A DNA stretch of 64,000 nt from Bin87 sp965203855 (GCA_965203855.1 CBDBDN010000005.1:806001-870000); one strand, 5' to 3'; positions 8,085 through 17,763 are shown, numbered from the stretch's first letter. The notes: generated by a model not told the origin, from the sequence alone. Numbers and translations are program-made.

Positions 8085-10034
8085 CTACTCAAAATCAACG
8101 CGCGTTTCCCACAGCCGCCGCCCGACAGCAGGGATGTACTGCCCGGTCAAAATGCTGGCAATGTCATACTCCGGCAGCGTACGTTCGATCACGCACCCAC
8201 CAGCGGCGTCGATTAGCCCGTCATGCTGCCTGAAACCGGGAAAGTCATAGTTATCAAACCCGTACTCAACGGTAGCCGGGCGCAAATCCCCCGCATCCAC
8301 CGGAGTGATATGCAAGAAAAAGTCGGCGGCAATATGTACCGGCAAGCAGTTGTCTCTGAAATACCGCAGCGTTCCGGCGGCAGTGCGTTCCACCTCAAAG
8401 CCCCAATCCAGCGTGAGCCGAGCCCGCCACAGCATCTGCCCGGCTTCGCCATACTGCCCGGTCCAGACGGTCGCAATGTCGTAGCCCGGCAGCTCGTATT
8501 CTACTACGCACCGGCCGGCAGCGTCTATCGTTCCGCCATCCCGGCCAAAACCGAAGTCGTAGCTGTTATAGCCGGAAACGGCCCCGCCCGGCAGCAAATC
8601 GGCGGCATCCACCGGCGCAATCCGCACGAAAAAGGGCGCTGCGGCATCAGCCGGACGGCAGTTATCCCTGGAATAATGCAATGTGCCGGCAGCGGTGTAG
8701 CTCACATCAAAATACAGCTCGTTGGCCGCGCGGACGGGCGAGAGTTCCTGCGCCGCCGCATCCAGCGCCGTATCAGCCGTCATACTGTCTGCCCCCCCCC
8801 CCCCGACTTTCGTAGCCGCCAAAGCGGCCCGGTTCCGCAAAGCCGGCTCCAAACGCTGCACCATACTCGCCGCCAGCAGTTCGCTCCCGCGCTCATTGAA
8901 ATGACAGCAGTCATCTTTGTAAAGAGTTTCGTGATTGTCGGCAAAAATCTGCGTCAAGTCATAGTAGTTAATGCCTTGCTGCCGCAGCTCATCGCCCAGC
9001 CGCAGCAGCAGCGGGTAACTGTCTCGGTAGATGCCCACTGCCGCATATTCGGTATCATAGCGCGCCAGTTCCCGGTCGGTAAGCGGCTTGGAATCCGGCA
9101 CATACTGGTTAGGCTGTAAAAAGTGGTAGTATTCGGCGCCGGCGTCCCGGCTCAACCCCGCCAGCAGTACGGAACCCCGATACCAGACCCGCAGCGCCAT
9201 CCGCGATAAGTCATATTCATCAACATCCGCCGTCAATGCCGGGCCGTAGCGTTGCAAGGTGTAATCCCCCGTCGGAACGTCCAGTTCGTGGTTCAGGGCC
9301 AAAATCTGCCCGGCGGTTCTTTCCCGCAGATACCGATTGACGATGCCGTAAAGCGCCGACCGCCGCCAAGGTTCCGCCGCCGCCAGCGCATCCAGCCGAC
9401 CCTCCCGCTGCCGCAGCGCATAAATACGGCTTACCAACAGCTTCTGCGCGTCGGTAAAGCTATACTGTTGCAGCAGATGCCACTGCCAGGGATAGAAAGG
9501 GGATAATCCACCTCCAAAGTAGCCCTGGTGCGATAATACCAACTCGTTGTAGCCGTCCAGGTTGACGATAATGTCATACTCTCCGCCTAGGGACAAAGTA
9601 TTGGCGATCTGCATTAACTGCTGGGGCTGTTTCACACCACCGTATGCCAGCCCCAACACTACGGGCCGCGCCGGGATGCCATTGTCCCGAAACCAGGCTG
9701 CCAGCGCGCTGCGGAAAGCATCGGCAACATCCCGGCTCACCGAACCGCCCAGCAGCCCAACCAGCACGACGCCATCTTGCCGGCGCGGCGGCGGCACCTG
9801 ATTTACCGGATGCCCCGCTTCCGTCCGCGTAAAGCCGTAATAAGGATGAACGTTCGCCCTCGTCCACCATTCCACCCGCGCCCCATCCCCGACCGCCGGC
9901 TGCGTACGGGACGGCCCGCCCCCGTTAAACTCCCGGTAAGCGATATAGTAAGCCACCTGCGCCATCCCCTCAATGACCAGCAGCGTCATCACAACCATTA
10001 TGCCGTAAAACAATACTTTCTTGCTGCGGATCAT
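8085..10034 (-). CDS. Membrane-anchored SGNH-hydrolase-like protein with duplicated C-terminal module
   Basis: A 649-residue protein. Residues about 7-28 form an N-terminal membrane anchor. The body (to about residue 400) is SGNH/GDSL-like: a GLLGGSVS block near the nucleophile position, NLDGYNE, and the late DxxH-like KDDCCHFNERGSELLA. Two roughly 95-residue repeats follow, each with RDNC.P, FF..I.PVDA.DL, DAAGRCV-type and LP.YDI...TGQY elements. I remember a similar module in exopolysaccharide-related membrane proteins. The gene follows the carbamoyltransferase by 9 bases and is last in the SxtJ operon, so modification of a surface glycan is likely. A 13-G run interrupts its middle. Confidence 0.75.
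   Translation of the reverse strand: MIRSKKVLFYGIMVVMTLLVIEGMAQVAYYIAYREFNGGGPSRTQPAVGDGARVEWWTRANVHPYYGFTRTEAGHPVNQVPPPRRQDGVVLVGLLGGSVSRDVADAFRSALAAWFRDNGIPARPVVLGLAYGGVKQPQQLMQIANTLSLGGEYDIIVNLDGYNELVLSHQGYFGGGLSPFYPWQWHLLQQYSFTDAQKLLVSRIYALRQREGRLDALAAAEPWRRSALYGIVNRYLRERTAGQILALNHELDVPTGDYTLQRYGPALTADVDEYDLSRMALRVWYRGSVLLAGLSRDAGAEYYHFLQPNQYVPDSKPLTDRELARYDTEYAAVGIYRDSYPLLLRLGDELRQQGINYYDLTQIFADNHETLYKDDCCHFNERGSELLAASMVQRLEPALRNRAALAATKVGGGGADSMTADTALDAAAQELSPVRAANELYFDVSYTAAGTLHYSRDNCRPADAAAPFFVRIAPVDAADLLPGGAVSGYNSYDFGFGRDGGTIDAAGRCVVEYELPGYDIATVWTGQYGEAGQMLWRARLTLDWGFEVERTAAGTLRYFRDNCLPVHIAADFFLHITPVDAGDLRPATVEYGFDNYDFPGFRQHDGLIDAAGGCVIERTLPEYDIASILTGQYIPAVGRRLWETRVDFE
8792..8804. 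repeat. 13-bp poly-C/G tract inside the SGNH gene
   Basis: Thirteen consecutive C on the plus strand (G on the coding strand) encode Gly-Gly-Gly-Gly between the SGNH domain and the first C-terminal module. The frame is open at this length. Loss or gain of one base would stop translation before the repeats, so this is a candidate slipped-strand switch. Confidence 0.8.
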
Positions 10035-10043
10035 ATTCTTACC

Positions 10044-11873
10044 TTATCGAGGCAAATCCGGTTGCCCGGTTTCTTTGTCCAGGAAACAGTTGCCGATAGC
10101 CAGGCAGTCAATATCAGTCCCTATAAAGCAGTTATAAGCGTCCAACGGCGTGCATACGATAGGTTCCTCGTTGACATTAAAGCTGGTATTGACGATGACC
10201 GGGCAGCCGGTGCGTTCCTCAAACGCCTCAATCAGCGCATAGTACTGCGGGTTAGTATCCCGATGCACGGTCTGCACCCGCGCCGAGTAGTCCACATGGG
10301 TAACGGCCGGTATGTCGGAGCGGATTTCGTTGACCCGGTCGACGCCGACCGGCCGGCCGTCCACATCCTCCGCCGGGGGATGCCGCTTGTCATCCCGGAC
10401 GCCGGCCACCAGCAGCATATACGGGCTGTCGCCGTCCATCTCAAACCAATCGCTTACTTTGGAACGCAGCACGCTGGGCGCAAAAGGCCGGAACGACTCC
10501 CGGCTTTTGACTTGCAAGTTGAGAGTGCGCTGCACACTAGGCGAGCGGGCGTCCGCCAGAATAGAACGGCGGCCCAAGGCGCGCGGCCCGAACTCCATAC
10601 GCCCCTGGAACCACCCCACTGCCTTGCCGTCGGCCAGCGCGGCGGCGGCGGCGTCAATCAGATCCTCGTCCGACAATACCCGGTAGCGCGCCCCGGCGGC
10701 GTCCAGGACGCTGCGGATTTCGTCCATGCCGAACTCCGGCCCCAGATAAGCGCCGTGCATCGCATCGCTGCCGGCTTCCTGCTCGCGCAGCTGCATCGCA
10801 TGGCGCGGTTCATCAAAGAGGCGATGGCTGGCCAGCAGGGCGGCGCCCAAGGCCCCGCCGGCGTCCCCGGCGGCCGGCTGGATCCAGATGTCGTCAAAAT
10901 GGCCGTCGCGCATTATCTTGCCGTTGGCAACGCAGTTCAGCGCCACGCCGCCGGCCAGACACAAGTAGGGGATGCCAGTCTCTGCCCGCAGCGCGCGGGT
11001 CAGGCGCAGCACCGCTTCCTCCAGCACCGCCTGCGCCGACGCCGCCAAGTCCATTTCCCGCCGGGTCAGCGGGCCATCCGCCGCGCGGGGCGGCCCGTCG
11101 AATAAAGCGTCAAAGCGCCGCCCCGTCATTTTCAGCCCGCCGCAATAGTCAAAGTAGTCCATATTGAGGCGGAACGACCCGTCATCCTTAAGGTCAATCA
11201 GATTGTCCAGAATGGCCCGCACATACTTCGGCTCGCCGTAGGGCGCCAGCCCCATCATCTTGTACTCGCCCTCGTTCACCTTAAACCCGGTGTGATAGGT
11301 AAAGGCGGAGTAAAACAGCCCCAGCGAATGCGGAAAATGGATCTCGCGCGTCATTTCCAGCTCGCTGCCATGCCCGATGCTTACCGAAGTAGTAGCCCAT
11401 TCGCCCACGCCGTCCATCGTCAATACTACGGCGTCGCGGAACGGCGACGGGTAAAATGCGCTGGCGGCGTGCGACTGGTGATGCTCCGCGAAAAGCAGCC
11501 GGTTCTGCCAGTCCACATTAGGCGCAGCGGCTTTCAGACGGCGGCGCAGCAAGTCTTTCTGAAACAGCTTTTCCTTGACCCACAAGGGCAAGGCCATCGC
11601 GAAAGACCGGAACCCGCGCGGCGCCACGGCCACATAGGTTTCCAGCAGCCGCTCAAACTTCAGAAACGGCTTGTCATAGAAAACGACCCGATCCACCTGG
11701 TCGGCGGTGATGCCGGCCTGCCGCAGGCAGTAGTCAATGGCGTTCTGCGGATAGCCGGCGTCATTCTTGCAGCGGGTAAAGCGTTCCTCTTGCGCCGCCG
11801 CAACGATGCGCCCCCCGTCCACCAGGGCGGCGGCGCTGTCGTGATAAAACGCCGATATGCCGAGGATCCGCAT
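10044..11873 (-). CDS. Carbamoyltransferase, NodU/CmcH family
   Basis: A 609-residue protein. The N-terminal ASKHA-like domain (LGISAFYHDSAAALVDGG, AAQEERFTRCKND, EHHQSHAASAFYPSPF, TMDGVGEWAT) and the C-terminal carbamoyltransferase domain (CLAGGVALNCVANGKI, QPAAGDAGGALGAAL, RMEFGPRALGRRSILAD, NTSFNVNEEPIVCTP) are both complete. The family transfers carbamoyl from carbamoyl phosphate to hydroxyls on sugars, antibiotics or Nod factors. Here it is encoded with DUF5989, SxtJ and an SGNH protein, a grouping seen in polysaccharide and saxitoxin-like clusters, so the acceptor is probably a surface sugar. Confidence 0.93.
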   Translation of the reverse strand: MRILGISAFYHDSAAALVDGGRIVAAAQEERFTRCKNDAGYPQNAIDYCLRQAGITADQVDRVVFYDKPFLKFERLLETYVAVAPRGFRSFAMALPLWVKEKLFQKDLLRRRLKAAAPNVDWQNRLLFAEHHQSHAASAFYPSPFRDAVVLTMDGVGEWATTSVSIGHGSELEMTREIHFPHSLGLFYSAFTYHTGFKVNEGEYKMMGLAPYGEPKYVRAILDNLIDLKDDGSFRLNMDYFDYCGGLKMTGRRFDALFDGPPRAADGPLTRREMDLAASAQAVLEEAVLRLTRALRAETGIPYLCLAGGVALNCVANGKIMRDGHFDDIWIQPAAGDAGGALGAALLASHRLFDEPRHAMQLREQEAGSDAMHGAYLGPEFGMDEIRSVLDAAGARYRVLSDEDLIDAAAAALADGKAVGWFQGRMEFGPRALGRRSILADARSPSVQRTLNLQVKSRESFRPFAPSVLRSKVSDWFEMDGDSPYMLLVAGVRDDKRHPPAEDVDGRPVGVDRVNEIRSDIPAVTHVDYSARVQTVHRDTNPQYYALIEAFEERTGCPVIVNTSFNVNEEPIVCTPLDAYNCFIGTDIDCLAIGNCFLDKETGQPDLPR

Positions 11874-11885
11874 CGCCGGCCGCGT

Positions 11886-12035
11886 CTAAAACAGCGTATA
11901 GATGAACGGAGCGGTGGTCGAAGTTGAGGCCAAAACCACCAGTCCGCCCAGCGCCAGCGCCATCACGATGACCGGCAGCAGCCAGTACTTTTTGCGGACG
12001 CGGATGAACGCCCAGAGTTCCAGCAGAAAAGACAT
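11886..12035 (-). CDS. DUF5989 small membrane protein
   Basis: A 49-residue protein starting MSFLLELWAFIRVRKKYW and ending APFIYTLF, which is the DUF5989 pattern: an amphipathic Trp-rich head, a basic patch (RVRKK), one transmembrane helix (about residues 19-36) and a conserved APFIYTLF tail. It sits 15 bases after the SxtJ gene and 12 bases before the carbamoyltransferase gene, the standard order for this trio. Its role is unknown; it probably helps a membrane-bound carbamoylation complex. Confidence 0.88.
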   Translation of the reverse strand: MSFLLELWAFIRVRKKYWLLPVIVMALALGGLVVLASTSTTAPFIYTLF

Positions 12036-12050
12036 CGTCGCTCTCAAATC

Positions 12051-12488
12051 TCAAAACTGGTTCTGCATCGTTTCGGGCGCCGGCCCCGCCGGTTCCCGGT
12101 GTATCCAGTAGCTGCGGACGCCCCTATCGTAGCGGCGTTGCAGCGAATCTTTGCCCAGCATTCGCATTATCAGGCCGGTAGGCGTAACTACGCCGTAGAA
12201 CAACACGGCCATCATAACCGGCGCAATGATAAACCGGCTGAGCAGCCGGGCCACCCAAAACCATACCCTATGGATGGGACGCAGCAGCGCCGGCCAAACG
12301 ACAGCCGCTGCCAGCAAAGCGGCGGCAATGCCCAGCGCCCACCAGCGAGGCGAATGCCCAAAGGCCACCGGCAGCATCCCGATGACGCTGAACGCCAGCG
12401 TTAAAGCGATGCCAAAGACGCGGTCAGAACCGGCCGCAACTGCGCTACCGTCGCTGAGCCTCTCGTGCAAATCTCCCGAACCCGGCAC
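12051..12488 (-). CDS. SxtJ-family membrane protein
   Basis: A 145-residue protein with three or so hydrophobic segments (about residues 24-42, 50-70 and 85-105) and the family ending near LGKDSLQRRYD ... SYWIHRE. SxtJ proteins accompany carbamoyltransferases in saxitoxin and exopolysaccharide clusters; their biochemical role is not established. The start is a GTG, chosen because GGAGG lies at the right distance upstream and no closer ATG fits. It is the first gene of the four-gene minus-strand operon. Confidence 0.85.
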   Translation of the reverse strand: MPGSGDLHERLSDGSAVAAGSDRVFGIALTLAFSVIGMLPVAFGHSPRWWALGIAAALLAAAVVWPALLRPIHRVWFWVARLLSRFIIAPVMMAVLFYGVVTPTGLIMRMLGKDSLQRRYDRGVRSYWIHREPAGPAPETMQNQF

Positions 12489-12606
12489 TGTTTGTCCTCC
12501 CGAATGCTGACACTGCCCGGCGAATCCATTCTATATTTACAATAAACAACCCGCCCCAATTCGTCAAGCAGCGGCAAGCCCGATTCCGGCGCATCCCGCC
12601 GATAAA

Positions 12607-13878
12607 TCAAAGTCCAGCCATATGCGAGTCTGAAAGACAATGTTGCCCTTGTCGATGTTGTGCCAAGCGGCAAACACCGCTAGCTGCGCGCAGCGCGCGC
12701 ACCCGCCCCGCTGCCGCCTTGACGCGCCCCAGCACATCATCCAGATTGCCGGCAAGGTCCAAGGCGGCAACTTCCAGCATTTTACCGCAATGCCGCACCC
12801 GGTAGTTGCCGGCGTCCGCCTCCCCCTGCGCGTAAATCAGCAGGCCGCCGGGCAAATCCAGCGCAGTAGCGTAGGCCAGCAGCTGGTAAAGGTCAGCATT
12901 AGGAACGCTGCGGTCTCCGTCCAGGTTCTTATACTTCACATCCCCGACAAATACGCAGCGCGCACCTTCCCACCAGCTCAGATCCGGCTTTAACCGCACC
13001 ATCCCGGCATCGTCCAAAGTAATCTTGCCCACGCCCGCATCGGAACGCAGCTCCCGCCCGGAAAGCCGCAACGACTCCCGCAGCGCTTGCGTTACAAACT
13101 CCTGAAAAACCACATTCAGATCCATCAGAAAACCGGACGCCCGCACTGCGCCCCGTCCCTGCTCAAATGCGCCATGCCGCAAAACCAGCCGCGCCAGCTC
13201 TACAACGCCCCGGTAGTGTTCGTTCAGGCGGTCATACCGCACCGCCGGCACGGCGGCCGGCGAGAACTCAACCAGCGCCGCATCCTCCAACATCGCCGTT
13301 ACCCACGCCAGGCTGCGGCGCGACTTTGCCGCGCGCAGGCCGGCCCGCCCCAGCCGATACGCCGCCGCTTTCACCAGCCGATTGGGCAGTATATCCGCCG
13401 TGAACTCGTCATACCGCACCTCCGCCGGCAGCGATCTGCCAAACCGCCGCCGCAGCTGGTCGTCAAACCGGATGCGCCCCCGCACCGTGTAAAGGGCTTC
13501 CTCCTCAGCCCGATAGCCATGCAGCAGCCCCCGCGCAAAAGCCCGGCGCGCCTGGCTTGCCAATGCCAACGCCAGCGCATCAGGCAGCGCCGATTCCTCA
13601 GGAAAGTCAAAATCCTCTTGCCGAAAGCAAACCTTGCCGATAGCGTAGCAAGCCAACGACAACGCTTGCGGAATGCCCATTTTCGGCTCAATCCGTACCG
13701 ACAAATTGCCGACAGTGATGGCGCCGATAGTGGATCCTGGCGTTAGGCGGTAAGCGTTATCAGAGCCTGGTACAGGCTCTATACGGATTACACCCGTATC
13801 CATCAGCGCATCCCGCTCCACTACGGAAAGTCGGTACTCGTCGCTGCGCTGATACTCTTGCAGGTTTATTTCACGCAT
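12607..13878 (-). CDS. mcrC: McrC, nuclease subunit of McrBC-type restriction
   Basis: A 423-residue McrC. The N-terminal part binds McrB. The C-terminal PD-(D/E)XK nuclease is visible as LKPDLSWW, then FVGDVKYKN, then a Gln in DLYQLLAYATAL. I use the ATG at 13878, which overlaps the mcrB stop by eight bases, rather than an upstream start that runs deep into mcrB. The complex cuts DNA with modified cytosines using GTP hydrolysis by McrB. The last 20 residues look divergent. Confidence 0.92.
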   Translation of the reverse strand: MREINLQEYQRSDEYRLSVVERDALMDTGVIRIEPVPGSDNAYRLTPGSTIGAITVGNLSVRIEPKMGIPQALSLACYAIGKVCFRQEDFDFPEESALPDALALALASQARRAFARGLLHGYRAEEEALYTVRGRIRFDDQLRRRFGRSLPAEVRYDEFTADILPNRLVKAAAYRLGRAGLRAAKSRRSLAWVTAMLEDAALVEFSPAAVPAVRYDRLNEHYRGVVELARLVLRHGAFEQGRGAVRASGFLMDLNVVFQEFVTQALRESLRLSGRELRSDAGVGKITLDDAGMVRLKPDLSWWEGARCVFVGDVKYKNLDGDRSVPNADLYQLLAYATALDLPGGLLIYAQGEADAGNYRVRHCGKMLEVAALDLAGNLDDVLGRVKAAAGRVRALRAASGVCRLAQHRQGQHCLSDSHMAGL

Positions 13879-15673
13879 CGGCGGTTGGGGATTCGTCGTT
13901 TGCATCAGTATCGGCATCGTCAACGGCAGCGGGGTCGGTATCGGTAAATGCGGCAACGCCCCGCAGTTTGTCCAAGTCAAAATCGCCCAGCCGCCCCTGC
14001 GGATCCCCAAAAAGCCGTTCCTCAATGTAGGGCAAGACGCTGTATTTCCAGGTGCGCCGGACGGCATCATCGTCAAGGCCGCATTTCATAAAATGGCTGG
14101 GCCCGATGGCGGCATTGCGGTCATCCCGCAGCAGTTCGTTAGCCCGGTCAACCACATCCGCAACCCACTCCATACCAACGGCCTTGTCCGCCAGATACCG
14201 CCCCAGCAAACCCTGAATGGGCGGTTTGTCGGGATGAAACTCCACAAAGTGAAAACGCCGCCGCAGCGCCAAATCCACCAGCGCAATAGAACGATCCGCA
14301 GTGTTCATCGTCCCAATGATATACAAATTGTCCGGCAGCGAGAACGCCTTGCCGCCATATTGCAGATCTATCTCTGCGTCGCGGTATTCCAGCAGGAAAT
14401 ACAACTCCCCGAACACTTTCGCCAAATTGCCCCGATTGATTTCGTCAATCACCAGAAAATGCCGCGCGCCCGGTTCCTTCTCCGCCCGCTGCGCCGCCCG
14501 CACCAGCGGCCCGTCCCGCAGCTCAAACCCGGCCTGCCCGTTGCCCGTAATCGCCGGACGATACCCCTGCACAAAGTCCTCATAAGCATAAGACGGATGA
14601 AACTGCGCCAGCGTAACCCGGTCATCCGACCCGCCGGCCAAATGCCGCGCCAACTCCCGCGCCACAAAAGTTTTACCCGTCCCCGGCGGCCCCTGAAAAA
14701 TAACCTGCCGCTTCTCTCGCAGCAGAATGTCAACCTCTTGCAAGAACGCCACATCCAAATACAAAGATGCGGCAAGGGCGGCCAATCCCTTTTCCTCATC
14801 ATAGGGCTGATTTCCTCGGTCCAGCGGTTCATGACGCACTAACCGGGGCTTATAATCCTGATGCTTGGGATTCCACAGTTTCGCGATATACGGCTCGTAC
14901 AAATGAATATTGTTGCCGTGCTCGGCTTCAAGCTTCGGCCTAATTTGCATGATTTGGCAGTCAACGTCTGCGGTTTGCTCTGTTACCAAGCGCGTGAATT
15001 CTGTGGCAATGAGGTGCTTGTGGTCATCAGAAGTAATCGCTTCGAAATAGTCCGGGAAAATGAGATGATAAATTGCGTTCCGTTGCGGCCTGGCGCTATT
15101 AGGCTTCCCTCGCAACATCACGCTGCGAAACTGCAAGTTCTCTGCGAATCGCTTGAATTCCCAAGGATCATTGAGCAACTTCCTACGCTCTGCCGTTTCC
15201 TGATTTTTCAAATGCTCCGCCAACTAAATGACGAACCCTAACTGGTTTGGGCGACCCTTGGCAATAAAAAACTGACCCGGATGAGTAACGCCCTGCGCGA
15301 GGGCAGTATTAAGGTCCGCGGGAATCGCCGTCGGCGCCTCCGACCATCCCAGCACCTGATTGATACGATTAATTTTCGTATCAGATTTCATAGCATCCGA
15401 GCTCAGTATCAGGAAGTGAACGAACATTGCTTCGCCCATCAGTTGGTACACCTCCGGCGGACTGTTGGCAAGCTGATTTTCCAACTTGCCCCAAAAGCCG
15501 TTGCCGGATGCGCCCGGCTGATCCAGAAACCGCCGGCGCAGTTCCGTCAGCCATCCCGGCGTCCAGATAGCCCGACCCGGCGTAAAAAGCGCATCGTCCG
15601 CCAGCAACCCGCGCTCAACCCACGCCTGCGCCGCCTCATAGATCTTTTCAGACCCGGTTCGCCTGCTGCCCAT
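13871..15673 (-). pseudogene. mcrB: McrB-like AAA+ GTPase interrupted by in-frame amber stop
   Basis: Two open frames in the same reading frame join across a single TAG at 15224-15226. The 5' part (from 15673, with GGAGGGA upstream) has the N-terminal segment typical of this McrB group: YEAAQAWVERGLL, LFTPGRAIWT, PEVYQLMGEAMFVHFL. After the TAG the rest is complete: DPWEFKRF, Walker A FQGPPGTGKT, VIDEINRGNLAKVFGELYFLLE, IIGTMNTADRSI and ALRRRFHFVEF. Joined length would be about 600 residues. Possible explanations are a nonsense mutation (GAG to TAG would do), suppression, reinitiation at the TTG immediately after the stop, or a sequencing error. Confidence 0.85.
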
Positions 15674-15971
15674 CATTCCCTCCAAAATCTGCCCACTGCC
15701 GTGAGGACTATACCGCACCGCATCATACTACAACCGCCCCCACTGCGCCAGTGCCCGCGCCCCACCCGTTGCCCCAGCTTGCCGGCCAGCGGATGTTATA
15801 ATTCAGCCCCATACCGCTTTGCGTATTTGTCGGCCTCTCTTGAGCCGCATATTGCCATTGGGCAAAACGGATTGGCAAATGCCGGCCATCAGCCGGGGCA
15901 TTCCCGATTGTGCTAAACTTTCGGCGGGCGTCGCGCGCCGGCGTCCGCAGATTATTTCGGGAGGTTCCCCA

Positions 15972-17198
15972 ATGGCCGTACAGCCCTACACCATAGCCGT
16001 TTCCGATGATGCCTTGGCCGATTTGCAGCGCCGGCTGTCTCAAGTACGCTGGCCCGATGAAATTCCGGGCGCCGGCTGGGACTACGGTTCCGATCTGGGT
16101 TACATCAAAGAGCTGGTGGACTACTGGCGGGACGGGTACGATTGGCGCCGGGCCGAGGCCGGGCTGAACGCCTTTGCCAACTTTTACGCTACTATTGAGG
16201 GGCAGGGCATCCACTTCATACACGAAAAAGGCGCCGGGCCCAACCCGATGCCTATTATCATCACCCACGGCTGGCCGGGCAGCATCTACGAGATGCACAA
16301 AATCATTCCGATGCTTACCGACCCGGCCCGCTACGGCGGCGACCCGGCCGACTCTTTTGATGTAGTAGCGCCGTCGATGCCGGGCTACGGGTTCAGCGCG
16401 CAGACCCGGGAGCGGGGCGTCAACACGCGCCGCATCGCCGAGCTGTGGGATCGGCTGATGGCCGACGAGCTGGGATACTCCCGCTATGCGGCGCAGGGCG
16501 GCGACTGGGGCGCCGGCGTAACGGCGCGGCTGGGCTTTCACCACGCCAACCATGTGCTGGGCATTCATACTACCTCGGTAACGCAGGCAATCCCTTATCA
16601 GGGCGCTCGGCTGGAAGGATTGAGTATGCGGGAACGCTTTGAGCAGGTCATCGGCACTCCGCAAGGGGGCTACCGCCGGGATTTTGCGGCGACGCTGTCC
16701 GATACGGAGCTGGCGATGATCGACCAGCGGGTTTCGTGGCAGGCGGCCGAGGGCGGATACGCGCACATTCAAGGCACCAAGCCGCAGACGCTGGCCTACG
16801 GCCTCAACGATTCTCCGGTTGGCCTTTGCGCCTGGATTGTGGAGAAATACCGCACCTGGAGCGACTGCAACGGCGATGTGGAAAGCGTTTATACCAAGGA
16901 TGACCTGCTAACCACCGTGATGATTTACTGGGTTACGCAGACCATCAACTCCAGCACGCGGCTGTATTACGAAAACGGCCGGACGCCTTGGTACTTCGGG
17001 CCGGACGACCGCATCGATGTGCCGTGCGCCATCGCTGTGTTTCCGCGGGAGCTGTCCACGCCGCCGCGCGCGTGGGCGGAACGCTGCTACAATGTGCAGC
17101 GCTGGACGGAGATGGAAAGCGGCGGACATTTTGCCGCGCTGGAGAAACCTGCCGAACTGGTCGCCGATATGCGGGAGTTTTTCCGCGGCCTGCGCTGA
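15972..17198 (+). CDS. Epoxide hydrolase (EHN-domain alpha/beta hydrolase)
   Basis: A 408-residue protein. The N-terminal EHN domain (residues about 5-115: ISDDALADLQRRLSQVRWPDE-like) precedes an alpha/beta hydrolase core with the oxyanion motif HGWPGS and the nucleophile in QGGDWGAG. A C-terminal His is in GGHFAALEKP. The family opens epoxides by adding water through an aspartyl ester. I choose the ATG at 15972 because GGGAGG lies ten bases upstream and EHN homology starts at once. It is divergent from mcrB across about 250 bases. Confidence 0.93.
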   Translation: MAVQPYTIAVSDDALADLQRRLSQVRWPDEIPGAGWDYGSDLGYIKELVDYWRDGYDWRRAEAGLNAFANFYATIEGQGIHFIHEKGAGPNPMPIIITHGWPGSIYEMHKIIPMLTDPARYGGDPADSFDVVAPSMPGYGFSAQTRERGVNTRRIAELWDRLMADELGYSRYAAQGGDWGAGVTARLGFHHANHVLGIHTTSVTQAIPYQGARLEGLSMRERFEQVIGTPQGGYRRDFAATLSDTELAMIDQRVSWQAAEGGYAHIQGTKPQTLAYGLNDSPVGLCAWIVEKYRTWSDCNGDVESVYTKDDLLTTVMIYWVTQTINSSTRLYYENGRTPWYFGPDDRIDVPCAIAVFPRELSTPPRAWAERCYNVQRWTEMESGGHFAALEKPAELVADMREFFRGLR

Positions 17199-17244
17199 TT
17201 TGCGCCGCGGGAGTTGACCAGTAATCGCGCGATGGAGGCCGGTT

Positions 17245-17763
17245 ATGGATGCTACCATATGGACTATCATCGGAACCGCAGTCGGCTTGTTTGTAGCCTT
17301 GAGCGCCGTTATGCAGTTGAGCATTATGTCGCTCCGAAACGAACTGCGGGCTGAATTCAGGCAGGCGATAGCCGAACTGCGGGCCGAATTCAAACAGGAT
17401 CTGGCTGAACTGCGGGTCGAGTTCAAGCAGGCTATTGCCGAACTGCGGGCTGAATCCAAGCAGGGTATTGCCGAACTGCGGGCTGAATTCAAGCGGGATC
17501 TGGCTGAAACGCGGGCCGAGTTCAAGCAGGACCTGGCCGATACGCGGGCTGAGTTCAAGCAGGACCTGGCCGTGAGCAGTTCGGAGGTGAACAGCAGAAT
17601 TCAGTCCATCCGCGCCGAGATTATCGCCAACCGCCGCATATTGTACCGTTTCTCACTGCATCGCCATGGCGATGACGGCCTGCCGCTGGCGCCGCTCACT
17701 GATGCGTTGGAACCGCCGGACTTCGGCGGCGACGACGGCGAAAGCGGCAATCCGCCGGCCTGA
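17245..17763 (+). CDS. Membrane-anchored hendecad-repeat coiled-coil protein
   Basis: A 172-residue protein. One N-terminal membrane helix (residues about 5-28) is followed by seven near-perfect 11-residue repeats of the type AELRAEFKQDL (residues 32-108). A helical segment and a disordered Asp/Pro/Gly-rich tail close the protein. Hendecad spacing predicts a coiled coil of low superhelical twist. A good ribosome binding site (TGGAGG) precedes the ATG. Function is unknown; similar anchored coiled coils are often called DUF1640-like or scaffold proteins. Confidence 0.75.
   Translation: MDATIWTIIGTAVGLFVALSAVMQLSIMSLRNELRAEFRQAIAELRAEFKQDLAELRVEFKQAIAELRAESKQGIAELRAEFKRDLAETRAEFKQDLADTRAEFKQDLAVSSSEVNSRIQSIRAEIIANRRILYRFSLHRHGDDGLPLAPLTDALEPPDFGGDDGESGNPPA
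17338..17568 (+). repeat. Seven 33-bp tandem repeats (hendecad coding)
   Basis: A tandem array with period 33 bp inside the coiled-coil gene. Units encode variants of AELRAEFKQDL; substitutions are mostly conservative, such as K to R and AE to AD. Copy number could change by recombination without shifting frame. Confidence 0.85.

Noticed and set aside
15224..15226. The TAG in mcrB as a recoded amino acid (pyrrolysine)
   Set aside because: No sign of pyrrolysine genes, and homologues are not known to carry it; nonsense mutation or error is simpler.
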